Shown: positions 1-12,800 of the stretch, piece by piece
Position numbering within the stretch: the first letter of the stretch is position 1
Layout of the letters: the number at the start of each line of letters is the position of its first letter
Assembly (NCBI GenBank): GCA_963969365.1
Contig: OZ017748.1
Coordinates: forward strand, 248,001-312,000
DNA from: Asterochloris sp. CNOR1
Taxonomy: Eukaryota; Chlorophyta; Trebouxiophyceae; Trebouxiales; Trebouxiaceae
Length of the DNA stretch: 64,000 nucleotides
Direction: 5' to 3'
Notes under the pieces: generated by a model
Databases searched by the model: none
Seen by the model: only the letters and a program-made list of their open reading frames with translations
What the model was told of the DNA's origin: nothing
Position numbers and translations under genes: made by a program

Positions 1-295
1 CGTGGATCGTCACACAGCTTGTCATGCTGTGCGGGCATCCTGCTGTTCTTTGTGCAACAGGTTTTGTGAGAAGTGTTGTGGTGGCCTTGTGTGCCTGCCA
101 TGCAAGTTTGAGGGGCTCCCTGATTGCCATCCACAGCGTGATTCTGCCCTGCAACTCTGCTTGAAGCATGCAAATCTTATCCTGCTGTTGGGTCAACCTC
201 TGCGTTGGGACCTGTGCTCAGCAGCACTGAAGGCCTCCATGTGTGAGCCCCAGAGATCTGGCTGCAGATGGTGGCTTGAAATGAAGACTGTCAAT

Positions 296-425
296 GCAGT
301 GCTGAGGCAGCCTTCTGTGCTTGCCGGTGCAGATCTGTGGCTGCAGATGTTGTGCTGACTCTTTCTTAAAGCGTGGTAAGGCAGCCTTCTGTGCCTGCAC
401 GTGCAGATCTGGCTGCAAATGTTTG
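296..425. repeat. Two-copy direct repeat upstream of the first recognised lipase exon
   Basis: Two similar blocks of about 50 bases, at about 296-345 and 376-425, share a gaggcagccttctgtg-like start and a gtgcagatctggctgca-like end. They are tandem and diverged. They belong to the short duplications that fill introns in this window. No coding exon is convincing in 1-451. Confidence 0.6.
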
Positions 426-451
426 CCTGGTCAGAGGCCACCAAGCCACAG

Positions 452-3400
452 GTGCTGTGGCAGCGTGCCACTGGGGCATCTCATCAGCGCAGTTTGATGG
501 AGCGGGAGCCCCTGTTCTGTATGGAGACAGCCATCAAAATGCTGTACTTCTCAGGCATGGCATATGAGCACGACGAGGTGGGTGGTGCAGCAAACGACTG
601 GTGCAAAGTGTCAGTATGACCTGCAGATCTGCGTGTGGCTGTGGTACACTGGTGGAGCGTCTGCATCGAGACAGCCCTGATCAGGTGGACTGTGATGCAT
701 TGCGCTGAGGGCATGCCTGCTGCAGGCAAGCGGGAAGCTGCTGTTTGTGCCCAGGCTGTTCTGCAGAAACAGCTTTGGTGGGGGCGTCCTGCGGCTGTTC
801 AGACACAGCCCCCGCCTGCAAACACCCAGCCGCCTGCAGGTCTCATCTGCAGACACTGCCCTGCCACAGGTTGGGCATAGCTGCGCTGCATTTGGTGGGG
901 CGGGGGGGTGAAGGGGGGGGGGGGGGGGGGGGGGGTCCACATGGCACTGGATTGTCATCAGGGGCACATTACGCTGCATGTCCACTGCGGCAAGGCAGGG
1001 AGGATCCAGGCTGTCAGGCGCAGCTGGACTGCACTCTCCTTCATGCTGTATTCACATTTGTGCTTTGGCATGCTGTAACAGGTGTGCCTGCTACCGTCTG
1101 CAGTGCAAAGGGTTGCTGGCAGGTGCTTTGGCATGCTGCAACAAGCAAGCCTGCTGCCGTGTGCAGGGCGACAGGGAGCTCAAGCTGTCAGAGGGACCGC
1201 CATGCAGCTGCCTGAGCACTGATACTGCCTGTAGAGACTAAGCACAGGCTGCCTTCAGTAAGTACAGCGCAGCTGTATGAGCAAGAGTGATCACCCCCAT
1301 GCCATCATGCTGCCTACAGGGCAGGGGAGAGTCAAGGCAACACTGCCCTGCAATGCTCACAAGGTCCTTCTACCCTCCTGAAGATGCCTGCAGCGGCAGG
1401 ATCAGTTCCTTGAACCTTGAGACACTGGGACACAGCTTTTGAGCAGATTGGTTCACTCCCCACCTGACGCTGCCTGCAGGGAAGAGAAGACCTGCAGCTG
1501 TCAGAGGACACCGCCATGCAGCTGTATGGGCTGAAGCAGCTGCGCGTCATCAGGGAAGGGAAGCTGGACACAAAGTGCATCCTGGCCTGGAGTGAGGACA
1601 CAGTTGTGCTGTCCTTTCGTGGGACTGCGTCCACCCGGAATGCCATCAGCGATCTGCAGGTGTGAACCGGTTGTGACCGTCAGGCTCTCACGCTGATCAG
1701 CCATGTGCAGGTCTGTCTCCAGTGCATGCGAACAGTGCAGGCATTCTGCCAGGAAGAAGTCATGTGCTTTCATGGGACGGCGTCCCACCGGGAGTGCCGT
1801 CAGCAACGTGCTGGACACTGCTCAAGGAGGCTGCCTCATGGCACTTCAAGAACCTGCACTGATCAACAACCCTGCAGGCAGGTTTGTCGTGCATGCAAAC
1901 AGCAGCAAAGAAGCTGAGCTGCTGCAGCGTTGTTAGAGGGCCATGACACCCTTTAGCACTGGCCTGTTCAACTGCAGGCCTGGCTCATACACCTGGAGGA
2001 TGCCACATTGGATGTGGACACTGGCTCGAAAAGGCAGCGGCGCCGCTCTCGTCTCAAGGTGCACCGCGGTTTCCACACCAGCTGGCGCTTGAACGGGATG
2101 AGGGAGAAGGTGGCGGATGTGCTCAGGAGCGAGGTCTGCCCTGACGATGCTGCCGCACGACGCATGAAGGTGCTGTTCACAGGTGAGGGTTTGCTGTGTT
2201 TGTCTCAGCATTTATTGGGGCTATCACACCAGCTAGCACAAAAGTGAAGGTGGCTGACCTGCTCAGGCGCCCTGACAATGCTGCGCCGCAACGTGTGGAG
2301 GGTTCCTCGGTGAGGGGTGGCTGTGGCTCTGCCAGCACTCATGTGTGGCTCTCACACCAGCTGGCACCTGAAGAAATTGAGAATCAAGGTGGCTGACCTG
2401 TCAGGAGCAAGGTCTACGCCGACAAGCCTGCTGAAAGGAAAGAACAGAAAAGGGAAGAGCACACGTGGCGCATGAAGGTGTTACACGTGAGGGGTAGTAG
2501 TGTGTGTGATGAGGTTCACTGCGGTATCCGCATCAGCTGACGCATGAGGGAGAAGGTGACTGGACCGTTGAAATCGAGGCCTTCCCTGCACGCTGACACT
2601 GCAGGCATCGGCTGACAAGACTGAATCGCAGCACCTCTGGGTTTCCACAGGTGACCTGCTCATACTCCTGTCACTCAAGGCCACCAGCTGAATGCTAAAG
2701 GGGTGGCCTACAGCCCACACAGGTTTGGCAAGACCTCATCTGGGAGTCAGGGCCTACCTGCACAGCCCACACAGATAGCAGGGGTTCATGTGGGACTCAG
2801 GGCCTGACTGCATGGCATACACCAGTTGGTGGCTGACAGCGCATGGTCGTCTCATCAGAGACCCTCTCGTCAGCGGTGCGGAGGGCTCAGACTCAGTCCC
2901 ACTCCTGTCTCTGCCGCCGGGTCCTCTCTTGTGATGGTCACCCAGGTGACACCCTCGTGGCAGCTGCATCTGGTCGTGGCATGTACATCACCGTCTGTCA
3001 GTGAGATGTGCTTGAGATTGAGAAGGTTTGCACGCAGAGGCATGCAGAGAAAGGCTTTTCGTGAGCTCAGCAAGATATGTGAGCACCGGGGAACAACGGC
3101 TGCCTTTCCAGTCACAGGAAGCACTTCTTTCAGGCCCACATCCTGCTGAAATTCACCTGGTTCATGGGCTCGGTTTGGGCTGTGTCCAGGGCTGCACTGC
3201 AGCTCTGTCTCTGCACCCACAACTTCACTGCTGCTGGCCACAGTGGCCCTGCCTGGGAGATGATGCGCACCACTTCTGTCTGGCCTGCCCTGCAGGTCGC
3301 TTTCACCACTGCTCTGCTCGCTGCATGCCATCTGTGCAGCTGCTGCGCCGTGGCAGAGCGCATGACAGAGTGCAGCTGTGCCAGCAAGGCGTTTCTGAGT

Positions 3401-5631
3401 TGTTGTATGTTGGCTGCCCCGCAGGCCATTCCTTGGGCGGGGCTCTCGCAATGCTGGCGGCCTTTGACCTGGCCCCTCTATTTCCCTGGGGCTCGGTGGA
3501 GGTGCACACCGTTGGGGCGCCGCGACCCGGCAACGCTGCCTTTGCAAAGGTCCGTCATAGGTCACAGGCTCTGGTCCGAGGCAGCTTCATGCACTGCAAC
3601 TGCAGACGTGCAACTTAGGGTCAAGGCACCGCCTGGCAGCGCTGCTTTTGCAGAGATGCGCCATAGCCCAGGCCCAGGCAGTTGCATGTAAGGCTTCTGC
3701 ACAGGGTCGCCATGGCCCCAGGCCCCTTAGGGGCAGTGGCATGCACTGCTGTGCGACCCTGAAGCCTGCACCTCCAAGGATTGGGGCTGACAGCAGGCCC
3801 TGACATGCATACCCTGGGCGCTTTCTGCGGGACCACATACCGCACTGGGAGCTGTCACACCGGTGCAATGAGCTTTGTCAAACTGCACTGCATCAATCAA
3901 ATTGCATGCAAGGGGTTGGGGCTGGACGTGGCATACCTGGGCCTTGTGTGCTCCCAGTTCGACCATGCGTCTGCTCTCAAGCTCTGCTGTGTGCAAGGCT
4001 TCGGTACCCTGCCCGCACTGCAGGCTTACAATGAACGCCTCCCCAGCACGTGGCATATCATCAACCACAAGGTGACACCCTCTTGTCTGCAGTGCCCACA
4101 GTCACTCTAGGATTGCCAGTGTAGGCCTGGCAGCTGCCTGACGGCATTATACAGCCTGATGGTGACCCCTGCAATCCTGCCGGAGTGCATTTGCCAAGCC
4201 AGCATGGCACTACTGTCATCTCAGTATCTACCTCACTGGACAGTGGCTTGATTTGGCTGTTCTCTGGCTGCATTGTTAGGGTTCTGCTTGGCTCTGACTG
4301 AAGGAAACTGACTGCAGGACCCTGTTCCCCATATGGGCAAGTTTTGGAAGATGTATAAGAGGCAAGGCCACACACCTTGGTGGTTCAGCGGCGGCATTTT
4401 GCCGGGCACATGACCTGTTCTGTGCCTGCTGAACACCTTTCCGCACATGTTGCCTACACCCAGCAGTCACGCCATGCCTGCTCCAGTCATGTGATCTGCT
4501 GGGTCTGACCCCAGCGCAGCTGGTATGTGTGCGCATGATCTGTTGCGTGCGGATGATCTGTTGTCTGCAGGCCGGGTCAGCGGGTGCTCATAGATGCTCA
4601 GGGCGACATGATAGTCAGGTGCGCTGCCCCTTGGCCCGGCAGTCTTTGGTAAAGGTGCACAGAGGTGGCGCCAGCAGAAACAATGCTCTCTCTTGATCGC
4701 AGCTTGAGCTGCAGCTAAACATTCGTCGAGCGTCTCACTACAAGTTCAGCTGCATGGGTCGTCCTAACATTGCTGGCTTCCTGTCTGGTGCTGCTGCGCT
4801 CACTGCCTGCATGAGCAGCCTCAGGCCCCCCCGAAGCCACCCTTTGGCTGTGTGAGAACTCCACATCGATGACCACGTCGTTGCGTGCAGGCCTTCTGCT
4901 CTGGACATGCGCCTCGGAGCTCTGAAAGGATGTGAGCGGCACAACCCGCTGACGCTGCAACAGCTGCTGTTACCTGGGCCATGCTGGCCATGCGGCAGCG
5001 GTGTGGCCAAGACTGCTGCAGGCCAGTGTTCTGACACCAGAGTGGCCTGCGACTGCAGGCGGGTCGGCCAAACAGCACTACTTGGCAGCCTATCGCAGCA
5101 GCATGTTGGTAGTGGTGAAGACCCAGCTAAAGCACTCCAAGTTTGATGATGGTGCGCCATGCCCTGTACAGTGCCAGTCTGGCTGGAACCCTATGTTGGG
5201 CAGGGAGCTGCTGCACATCTCCCTTGGCAATGTCTGCGTGGCAGTAACTCTAAGCGGGGCTGCCTGTCTGACATGTTGGCCGTGCCTGCACCTAGATGCC
5301 CTGGCACTTCAAAGAAACTCCGGCTTTTTGGCATCAGCAGTCGCCCAGAGACAGGGGTGCAGGCCTGGATTTGAGACATCGCCCAGCACGACATGTGTTC
5401 TGAGCGGCGCATGTGGCAATGTAGACAGAAGATGCCATGTCAAGGCTGCGGCAGGTTGGAGCTAATGGCCCCTGAGCCTGTGCAGGGTTGGAGGGCGTCT
5501 TGCAGCTGGCGGAGAGCATCCCATTGCAGGACACCCTCCTAGCAGCTGACCTGGACGTGTCGAGGGAAACTGATGGACTGCCCAGTGCCGTCCTGGCAAC
5601 GTCTGCCGCCATTGACGCTTTGCCTCTCTGA
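452..5631 (+). CDS. Class 3 (alpha/beta-hydrolase) lipase, multi-exon, 5' end not resolved
   Basis: Lipase_3-family protein that probably hydrolyses acylglycerols or phospholipids. Exons that join in frame: 452-577 (includes METAIKMLYFSGMAYEHDE), 1480-1659 (KLDTKCILAW, VVLSFRGTAS), 1978-2182 (HRGFHTSW, ends LFTG), 3425-3549 (GHSLGGALAMLAAFDL, VGAPRPGNAAF), 4024-4071 (STWHIINHK), 4318-4379 (DPVPHMGKFWKMYKRQG), 4571-4618 (QRVLIDAQGDMIV), about 4715-4742, 5059-5151 (KQHYLAAYRSS) and 5486-5631, stop TGA. The triad can be placed: Ser in GHSLGG, Asp in INHKDPVPH across the 4071/4318 junction, His in KQHYLAAY. The order matches algal and plant lipases. The short exon at 4715 has an in-frame TAA at 4716-4718 followed by TFVERL, so the gene is either broken there or reads UAA as sense. 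The first coding exon is not identified and may lie left of the window. The family call is firm; the short-exon edges are not. Confidence 0.85.
913..935. repeat. G homopolymer run (23 G)
   Basis: An uninterrupted run of 23 G lies in a lipase intron, preceded by a shorter G tract interrupted by tgaa. Such runs are prone to length error in sequencing, so the true length is uncertain. Confidence 0.9.
1178..1815 (+). repeat. Decayed copies of the lipase 1480-1659 exon on both sides of it
   Basis: At about 1178-1220 the sequence repeats the start of the exon (ctgtcagagg..accgccatgc). At about 1705-1815 it repeats its end, around the part encoding VVLSFRGTAS (the copy has catgggacggcgtcccaccg). 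Both copies carry substitutions and indels and no longer join in frame to the flanking exons, so I treat them as dead exon duplicates inside introns. Confidence 0.7.
2220..2545 (+). repeat. Three decayed tandem copies of the lipase 1978-2182 exon with its splice donor
   Basis: The part of exon 1978-2182 encoding FHTSWRLNGMREKVADVL recurs at about 2222-2320, 2345-2490 and 2515-2555. Each copy keeps pieces such as cacaccagctggc, aaggtggctgacctg and a gtgagggg-like donor. The copies are frameshifted. This is the clearest case in the window of an intron enlarged by tandem copying of the exon-donor segment. Confidence 0.75.
3628..3720 (+). repeat. Decayed copy of the 3' end of the GHSLGG exon
   Basis: The stretch ggcagcgctgcttttgcaga, with the following catagcccaggc and gcagttgcatg, repeats bases about 3528-3600, which contain the end of the exon encoding RPGNAAFAK and the start of the next intron. 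It is not in frame with the gene. Confidence 0.65.
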
Positions 5632-6846
5632 GGCTGCCTTCAAGTTATGCTGACTGTCGAATTCAGCCCGCAAGCTCATGAGTCGTGATTTTATGTCCTC
5701 CACTTCTCCGCACTTGCCCTGATGTTGTTGCACAGATACATAAGAAATTGTGGCCTTCCTTACGCATTCTTTTCAGCCTTGCGTACTATATTGCACTGGG
5801 AACACTTGCAGTGGGAACATCTGACGCGCTCAGCAAATTACTGTTACTCTGAACTGTATCATTTTTGCACAGCTTGCGTCTGCTGTCCAGTTTGTGGTGC
5901 TTCTGGAAAGCCTGCCTGAAAGCTGCAATGCACCTTAAACTTCAATTGTGAACATCAATGCACTGTCACTCTTATAACTTCACAACACGAGTGCAAGCCA
6001 TGTGTAGAATGCTGCACAGCAGCACAGGCACATAGCATGCACATTGTTGCACTGAAGGTTTGCGCCAGTCAGGGCAGTCATCCCATAGGCTTTCCTTAGA
6101 CGGGCGTCAAATGAGTGTAGCTTTAGAGGCTTTTGGATGCCGTGATTTGGGAAGCGCTGACGCAGTCCTGCCTTGCACTTGTCTTTTTAATGCTGGTTCA
6201 TTTGGATAGTGAGCAGTTTTGGCCCAGGCTGAGGATGTCTTGGAGCATGACACTTGAGGCATGACACTTGCAGCAAAGCATGAAGCTGACTGGTGACAGT
6301 GAGACAACAACCTGGCTGTTGTCTACTGTACAGCCCAGGTGACACCGCTGCAACAGCAGCAGCTCCGGCACCAGGGAAGGGGTCAGAAACCGTGCTCCAG
6401 CCCCATGAAAAGGGCCCTAGCCATCAGAGGGGACACGCGCGCAGCAGCCACTGAGGCCGCGTCGGTAGGCCGCACTTGCCCTCCATATAGCACCAGGTGG
6501 CAGGGCCGCCTCATACCACTTGGGGGTGTGGAGCACGCTGAAGCCCTGCTGAAGCCCTTTTGCAGCTGCACTGGCCGGCCTGCTGACATGCCTCATCAGT
6601 CATGGGGCCAGAGCGTACTGCCTGGCCCAGGCAGAGGCTGCCTAGGCACTTCCCTGCTGCTAGCCGTCTGCATCCATGCGCCCGAGGTGGCGCGGGTGAG
6701 GACGACTTGCGCAAGGTGGCGCGGGTGAGGACCTCAAGCCACAGGGCAGCTGCACTGCGAGGCCCACTCCCGGGGCCCCGCCAGGGAACCTCAAGTACGG
6801 ACCTGCCCTGGGCAGCTGCACAGGCGCCTCCCCTGGCACCAGCCGC
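5632..6846. other. Convergent intergenic region between lipase and sulfate transporter
   Basis: This stretch of about 1.2 kb lies between two genes that end towards each other, so it should hold both 3' untranslated regions. I see no supported coding exon. At 6695-6735 and 6865-6890 a ggtggcgcgggtg motif recurs, the last copy overlapping the transporter 3' exon. No clear polyadenylation motif was identified. Confidence 0.5.
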
Positions 6847-9800
6847 TCAGCCAGAGGAGTCCATGCGCCCCAGGTGGCGCGGGTGCGGCGTGGGGACGCT
6901 GAAGGTGCGCCGCATGTTGGACATCTCCCTCAGGTCCCGCGCCCCCGAGACCCAATCCTGGACCTGCTCCCGCGCATGCTCGACAGCGTCGTGGACCCCA
7001 ACAAAGATGGCGTCCCGCCCTGCATCACAATGTGTCACGTTAAGACAGGACGTGAGTCTGCTGCATAACAGGCATGTGCAAGGACACCATTTCGCCCTGC
7101 ACAACGGCAAGCTGCCACCACGAGAAACGCCACAAAACATGGCATCGTGCCCTAACCCACATTGGGCAGCATGCATGGGGTGTGATCTTTCGCACAGCGT
7201 GCTGGGCATGTCCCACTGCATGGTGGATGCCCAAAATGGTGCCTTTGCTCAAGTAGCCTTTGCTCAAGTAGAGTTGTGCGCTCCAGGCAGCGGACAGCCC
7301 CATCATCGAGCGGTTGCATTCCCAGGGAAGCCTTTGCAGCTCACCATGTAAGTATCTCACCTGGTCAGCATGGTGCGCTCTGGCCACAGGCAGCCCCACC
7401 TGCTGACACTGAGCCACTGGCACCCACATGGATCAGCAACACTGGAGTCCACCACCTGCTCCAGCAGAGCCCAGGCTCACCTATCTCGTCAGGCAGGGTG
7501 GTGCGCTCCAGCATGGACATGACCTTCTCAGAGGGGTTGGCCAGCACCAGCCCGATGCTGCGCTGCTTGTAGTCGCGCAGGACGATTGCCAGCAGCTGCA
7601 GGCAGGGGAGGGGCATGCTGTGAATGCGGCTCGAGCTATCGGAGCTCTGCACGGCATCAGCCAAATTTAGTGGTGGAGCATGTCCGCCCGGTAGGTCAAG
7701 CAAGGGGGACTGCCCAGCGCTTGTTGGTGAAGTCGCAGCGCATGTCCTGCCAGCCACTGCAGGCAGAGGAAAGGCAGGCTGTGGGATCCATTCAGCCAGC
7801 CCAGGATGGCCATCGCTAGTCAGTCAAGTTACAAATGGTGTCTCCCAGCAGCTGCAGGCAGGGCAAAGGCAATCTGAAAGAGAAGCTCGAGCTGGAAGGG
7901 GGCTAGCCAGCAGTAGCCAATGACAGTGCAGAACATGTCAGCCAGTCACTGCAGGCAGGAGAAGCGCAGGCCGTAAGGACCCGGTTAGGAGGGCGAGGGA
8001 AGACCTAGGCAATGCTGATAAGGGTGGTGCGCCATACGTTTGCCAGCAGCTTCAAAAAGGGGCAGCAAGGCCGTGAGGTCAGGCCACACAGCAAGTGTTG
8101 ACCACCGGACGAGACATGCTCAGACAGCTGCAGGCAAGGGAGCAAAGCTGTGCAGATTCAAGGCGATAACAGGCGCTGGCCAGCACCAGATCCATGCTCT
8201 GATACTAACAGTAGCTGGGCAGTGCATCAAGAGACAGGACCAATCTGTCAGACACAGAAGATGCAGAGCTGCTTGTTACCGCTGTGGAAGGGCTGAACTG
8301 CCTGGCAAACAGCCTCAAAGGCTGATACTGTGCTGCCCTGCATCGCTGGAGTCTCAGCCAGATGTGAGCAACCACTTGCAGGCAGGCAGTACACTAAGCT
8401 GCTGCAGGCAGGCTTGCAGCCCCACAGCGGCACAGGATGCAGTGTCTTGAGCCTGGCATGAGAGGCTTTGCTGAGGGCCCCTTAATGCAGGCAGATGGCA
8501 CAAGCTGGAGCAGCATGCAGCAGAGTAAGCGGTGCCTGGACGGGCTGACAGCACACCTTGACAGCAGCGGCATCAATGTGGCCGATGGATGACATCTCCA
8601 GCACCACAAACTTGATGGGCACGGCCAGCAGCTGGCTGCGTGCGATGGGCCGCCTGTGACAGCTCTGCAGGCACTCTGTCAATGAGTGTGCCAGGGAGAT
8701 GCTGCAGGCGGCTGCTGGTACATCAGAGGATGAAGACTGGAGTCGAGACTATGACACACAGCAGCTATATGTGCATCAGGAAGCAGCCTTGCTGGTGCTC
8801 ACCTTCAAGACAATAGAGTGAAAGACAAGAGAGGCCGCATGACACCAGAAGAGAGTGAGCCCAAGACCGGCAAGCATTTGTGTGGGATGGCGCAGATCGA
8901 TCGGCTGGGGCTGTCAGTCCAGCACACTGCCCCATTCCAAATCTGTCCAGCAAAGGCCAAGCAGGGCACAAAGCCACACCCTGTCCCACCAATACAGAGT
9001 TGCAGGTAGGTCATCCAATGACCTACCTGCAAGAGCTCCTCAAAGTTCTTGAGCCGTGTCTTGATGGACTGGGCATTGGCAAAGTAGATGGGCACATCGA
9101 CGCGCAGAATGGCCACCCCGTCCACTGTCTGTGCCTCCGGGTACTGCTTCTTATTCCTGTAGCAGAAACGCAGTGCATGTGGCAGGAGCCGCAGCTTGAC
9201 TCAGGCATCCAATACCAGCTCATGCAGCTCCTGCACAGCAAGCAAGGCTTAAATTCAGCTCGTAGTGACAAACCCACTTCAGGGCAATGCCCTGTCCTCC
9301 GTCTGGGCTTGAAGCGCCCTTGATTGTTGCAAAGGGAGATGTCGCTGCCATTGTTGTTGCAGCAAAGTGAGGGCTTCTGGTGTCCGGGCTGGGGAATGCC
9401 TTCTGCAATGCTGAGGACCAGCTCATGCAGCAGTGCAGCTCGGGCCAATGTCAACTGTGCCTGCAGCGCAGTCAGGGCTTTGGCAGTGACAGAACAGGGT
9501 AATAAAGGGCTCTGGTACAGCAGCAGGACAATCCAGGGGTCAGCCTTGGAACAGTCGTCCAGCAGCACAGCTGTAGGCTGCAGGGTCTTCGTTCTGCGTG
9601 GCCGTTCACTGCCTGAGCTGTGTCAGTCTGTGCAACTCTGGACAGAAATGCAGGTCACACCAGACAAGTAAGCCGAGGTCAGGCTCCAGCATGGTGCATG
9701 ATGTAACCAAACAATGACAAGCATTGAAGGCTGCGGTGTTGAAGCTGGGGAGCGCCCAAGTCACACGAAACCAAGTCCTGCAGTGCTGGGAAAGCCAGAG

Positions 9801-12800
9801 ATACATTGGCTCACCACGATGGGCAGCATCACCGCCCCCTCACCTGTATACCTCTGTGTCTGGTAGGCGTCCCAGCACAGAAATGCTGGGGAAGGCCGTC
9901 TCTGTCACCACAATAAGCAGCGCGAGGCCAATGCTGGTGGCCAGACCAATCTCCACGCCCAGCACCAGTGTCCCCAAGAAGGAGACCATCCACACCAGGA
10001 AGTCACGCTTGCTCACCTGCACAAGAGAGACAGAGAGATTCAATCATTGCACAGCCTGCATGATGAGGCTGCAAGTTCTGCACAAGCCGATGATACAGTG
10101 GTGACACTGTCCAGTCAGGCCACCTCAACCCTGATTCTGTGGCTCTTCAGATGCAGGGGTGCAGTGTGGTACGTTGCGGCAACATGTAGCGTCAAGCCAA
10201 CAGCAGCAGTCAGACCCCTTGCAGCGCACAGAGCCAAATTCCAGCAACCCACCAGATCACACAAGCAGACACCCTCTTCAGAGAAACACCCCTTCCCAGC
10301 CAGCATTTGGCTGGGCTGCTGCTGCAGCACTCGCATGTGGCACACAGCCCAAGATGCCTGAGCAGCCTGGCAACCAGGGTGACCGCATCCAGCTCAGGCT
10401 GCGGATGTATGAACCCTGCCCCACTTGGCCTCTTGCGCATTTCGGATGCGGGCCAGCTGCTGTTGAGTGGTTTAGGGGTTGGGATTTAGGGTTTATGGCT
10501 CACCCTGTACAGGAAGAGTGCCTCGTCCCACTCAAACACGCCCAGCACTCCTGACACCACCACTGCTGCCAGAACGTTCAGGGGCAGCAGCTGGAAGACT
10601 GGGGTCAGTGCTGCCAGGACCAGCCCCACCACGGCTGCAGCAATCAACCCGGCGATGCCTGCAAGGAAGCAGAGCTCTGATGCTTGTGAACTTGCCATCT
10701 CAGCTGCAAGGCGCTTGGGCACTTGAAAGCACGGCATGGCTCTGCTGCAAGAGCAAGCTGGACGAACTGGTGGGCTTTAACCAGCTGGGTCATTGCACTT
10801 CACAATGAAGCAGTTCACATCAGAGTCATGCTGGTAAGGTGCAGGCTGGTGCTGACACTGTATGGGCTGCCATACAGCGCAGGTGCTGTTGCATTGCGCA
10901 GTGCTCATCCCACCTGAGGTGGCGCCAGTGTCGTCAGCAACAGCTGAGCGTGAGAAGGACCCCACAGTAGGATAAGCACAGAAGGCTGAGCCCGCTAAGT
11001 TGGCCATGCCCAGCCCTGCAGAGGATCAGAGCAGGGTTGGTGTGCAGGCTTGATCAATTGCAAAGAGCATTTTCCCTCATGTCAGCCACGACCCAGCTCT
11101 GTAGGGGAACACAGCATGTGGGTGTGCAGGCTTTGTCAATGGCCAAGTCCTCATCCTTCATGTTGGCCATGAGCAAGGTGCCACATATGCAAAGAGGCTC
11201 TTGCTGTGAAACATCTGGCTGCAAATGCTTCCCTGCCCTCGTACGTCCAGCCAACATGCAAGGGCAGACAAACACCTCTGCATGCTGTCAAACGCAGTGC
11301 GCGTCCCAGAGAAGACCCTCAAATGCCCATAGGATGGCTGCGCTTGAAACAGCCTGGCGGGTAGATCGAAAGCAATGGTGCATCAGCAAGCTGCCTGCAG
11401 CTGACAGGCCCCGGCTCAAGCAAGCTGCTCAAGACCAGAACTGCTGACATCCAGATCAAACTGCAAACAGAAGCAGCAGTCCATGTGTCAGCTCCTGATG
11501 GGCATCTTGCTGATGGCAGACCTGCGGGATGCACACTTGCTGCAGGCAATTAGCAATGCAGCAGCATGGCCTTTCCCAGATAACCCAGTGTGCACTTGCA
11601 ACACACTGCATCAGCACACCTGCCAGCTCCTGGTTGGCGTCCAGGTCATAGCCATTCCTCTCTGCCAGGGCCTTGGCCACCGCAATGCTCTCCATCAGGC
11701 CCACCAGCGTAATGATCACCGCCACCTGCAGGTGGGCACATGTCGCTCGTTCAAAGCAAGATCCCATCCAGGGTTCTGAAAGCTGCCTGGCAGCAGCCCC
11801 CACCTTCCAACATAAGGCAGGCCCCAGGCAACTTCATACCGCACCCTCGTCAGGCGGGTGTTGTGACCTCAGGCGCCTGACACACTAACTCCTGATCTCA
11901 ACTACCGATCCACTTCTATCTACACCATATGTGCAAGTGCAGGCCAGCCTGCAGCTGCCATCTAGCAAGTGGTCTTCGACGGAGCTGCTCTCCTGATCCC
12001 TGGCGCCTGCCACAACAAGTCGCTTCCAAAGAGGTGTATTGAATGCAAGCCAGCCCGCTCTTGCCTGTGCAGGTTCGGCTCCCCCTCTGATGGGTCCCTG
12101 CCTGACTGCACGAGCTGGAAACATGTTGACCCTTCAGAGAGAGAGAATCTCACTACACAGCTGGAATTGATGCCTCACCTGCAGCATGCTGGGTAGATCT
12201 GCGATGGGCGCCCACCAGCCCAGCGTCACAGGGGGCAACCCTCTTGAGATGTGGCCCACAACGCGAACACCTCTCTCCTGCAGCCAAATAGCTGCGTATT
12301 GCCTTTAAGTCCTGAACACGCATAGGCAGCGTGGCCGGAGGCATGTTGAAGGTCTGCTGAGCCCTCAGGTGTACCTGGTGCAGGCCCAGGCAAGCACATC
12401 GAGCAGACCTGGCAGCACCCTGCAGATGCAGGGTGCAAAAGAGGGAAGTAGTAACACTGCCAGGTCAAGTCACGCACGCCTCACCTCCAGCCTAAAGGCC
12501 CACACCACCATGATGCCCATCACGGTGACGGTCAGCGGCCCCAGAGGCCGCATGAACTTGAGCCTCCTGCAGCACAGGTGGCTCTACATGGGTGCACCTG
12601 GCAGGGGGCCAGGTACTTGCAGTGCCAGGCACCTGACCAGTTGCACAGCTGACAAGCAAGAGATCTGCAACTGTGTCTGATGTTTTGCACCTTGCAGGGA
12701 CCAAGCACAGCCGGCTCACGATAACAAAAAGTAAGTACTTGAGCGCCTGGCAAAAGGACACAATCTATTCCTCAGCCATCATTATGGGGAAAGCAATTCC

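Noticed and set aside
2870-3565. 231-codon open frame on the - strand
   Set aside because: It lies opposite the lipase GHSLGG exon and its introns, has no recognisable domain, and is explained by the high GC content.
6602-7351. 249-codon open frame on the + strand
   Set aside because: It is the shadow of the sulfate transporter's last exon, which joins the upstream exons perfectly and ends the STAS region.
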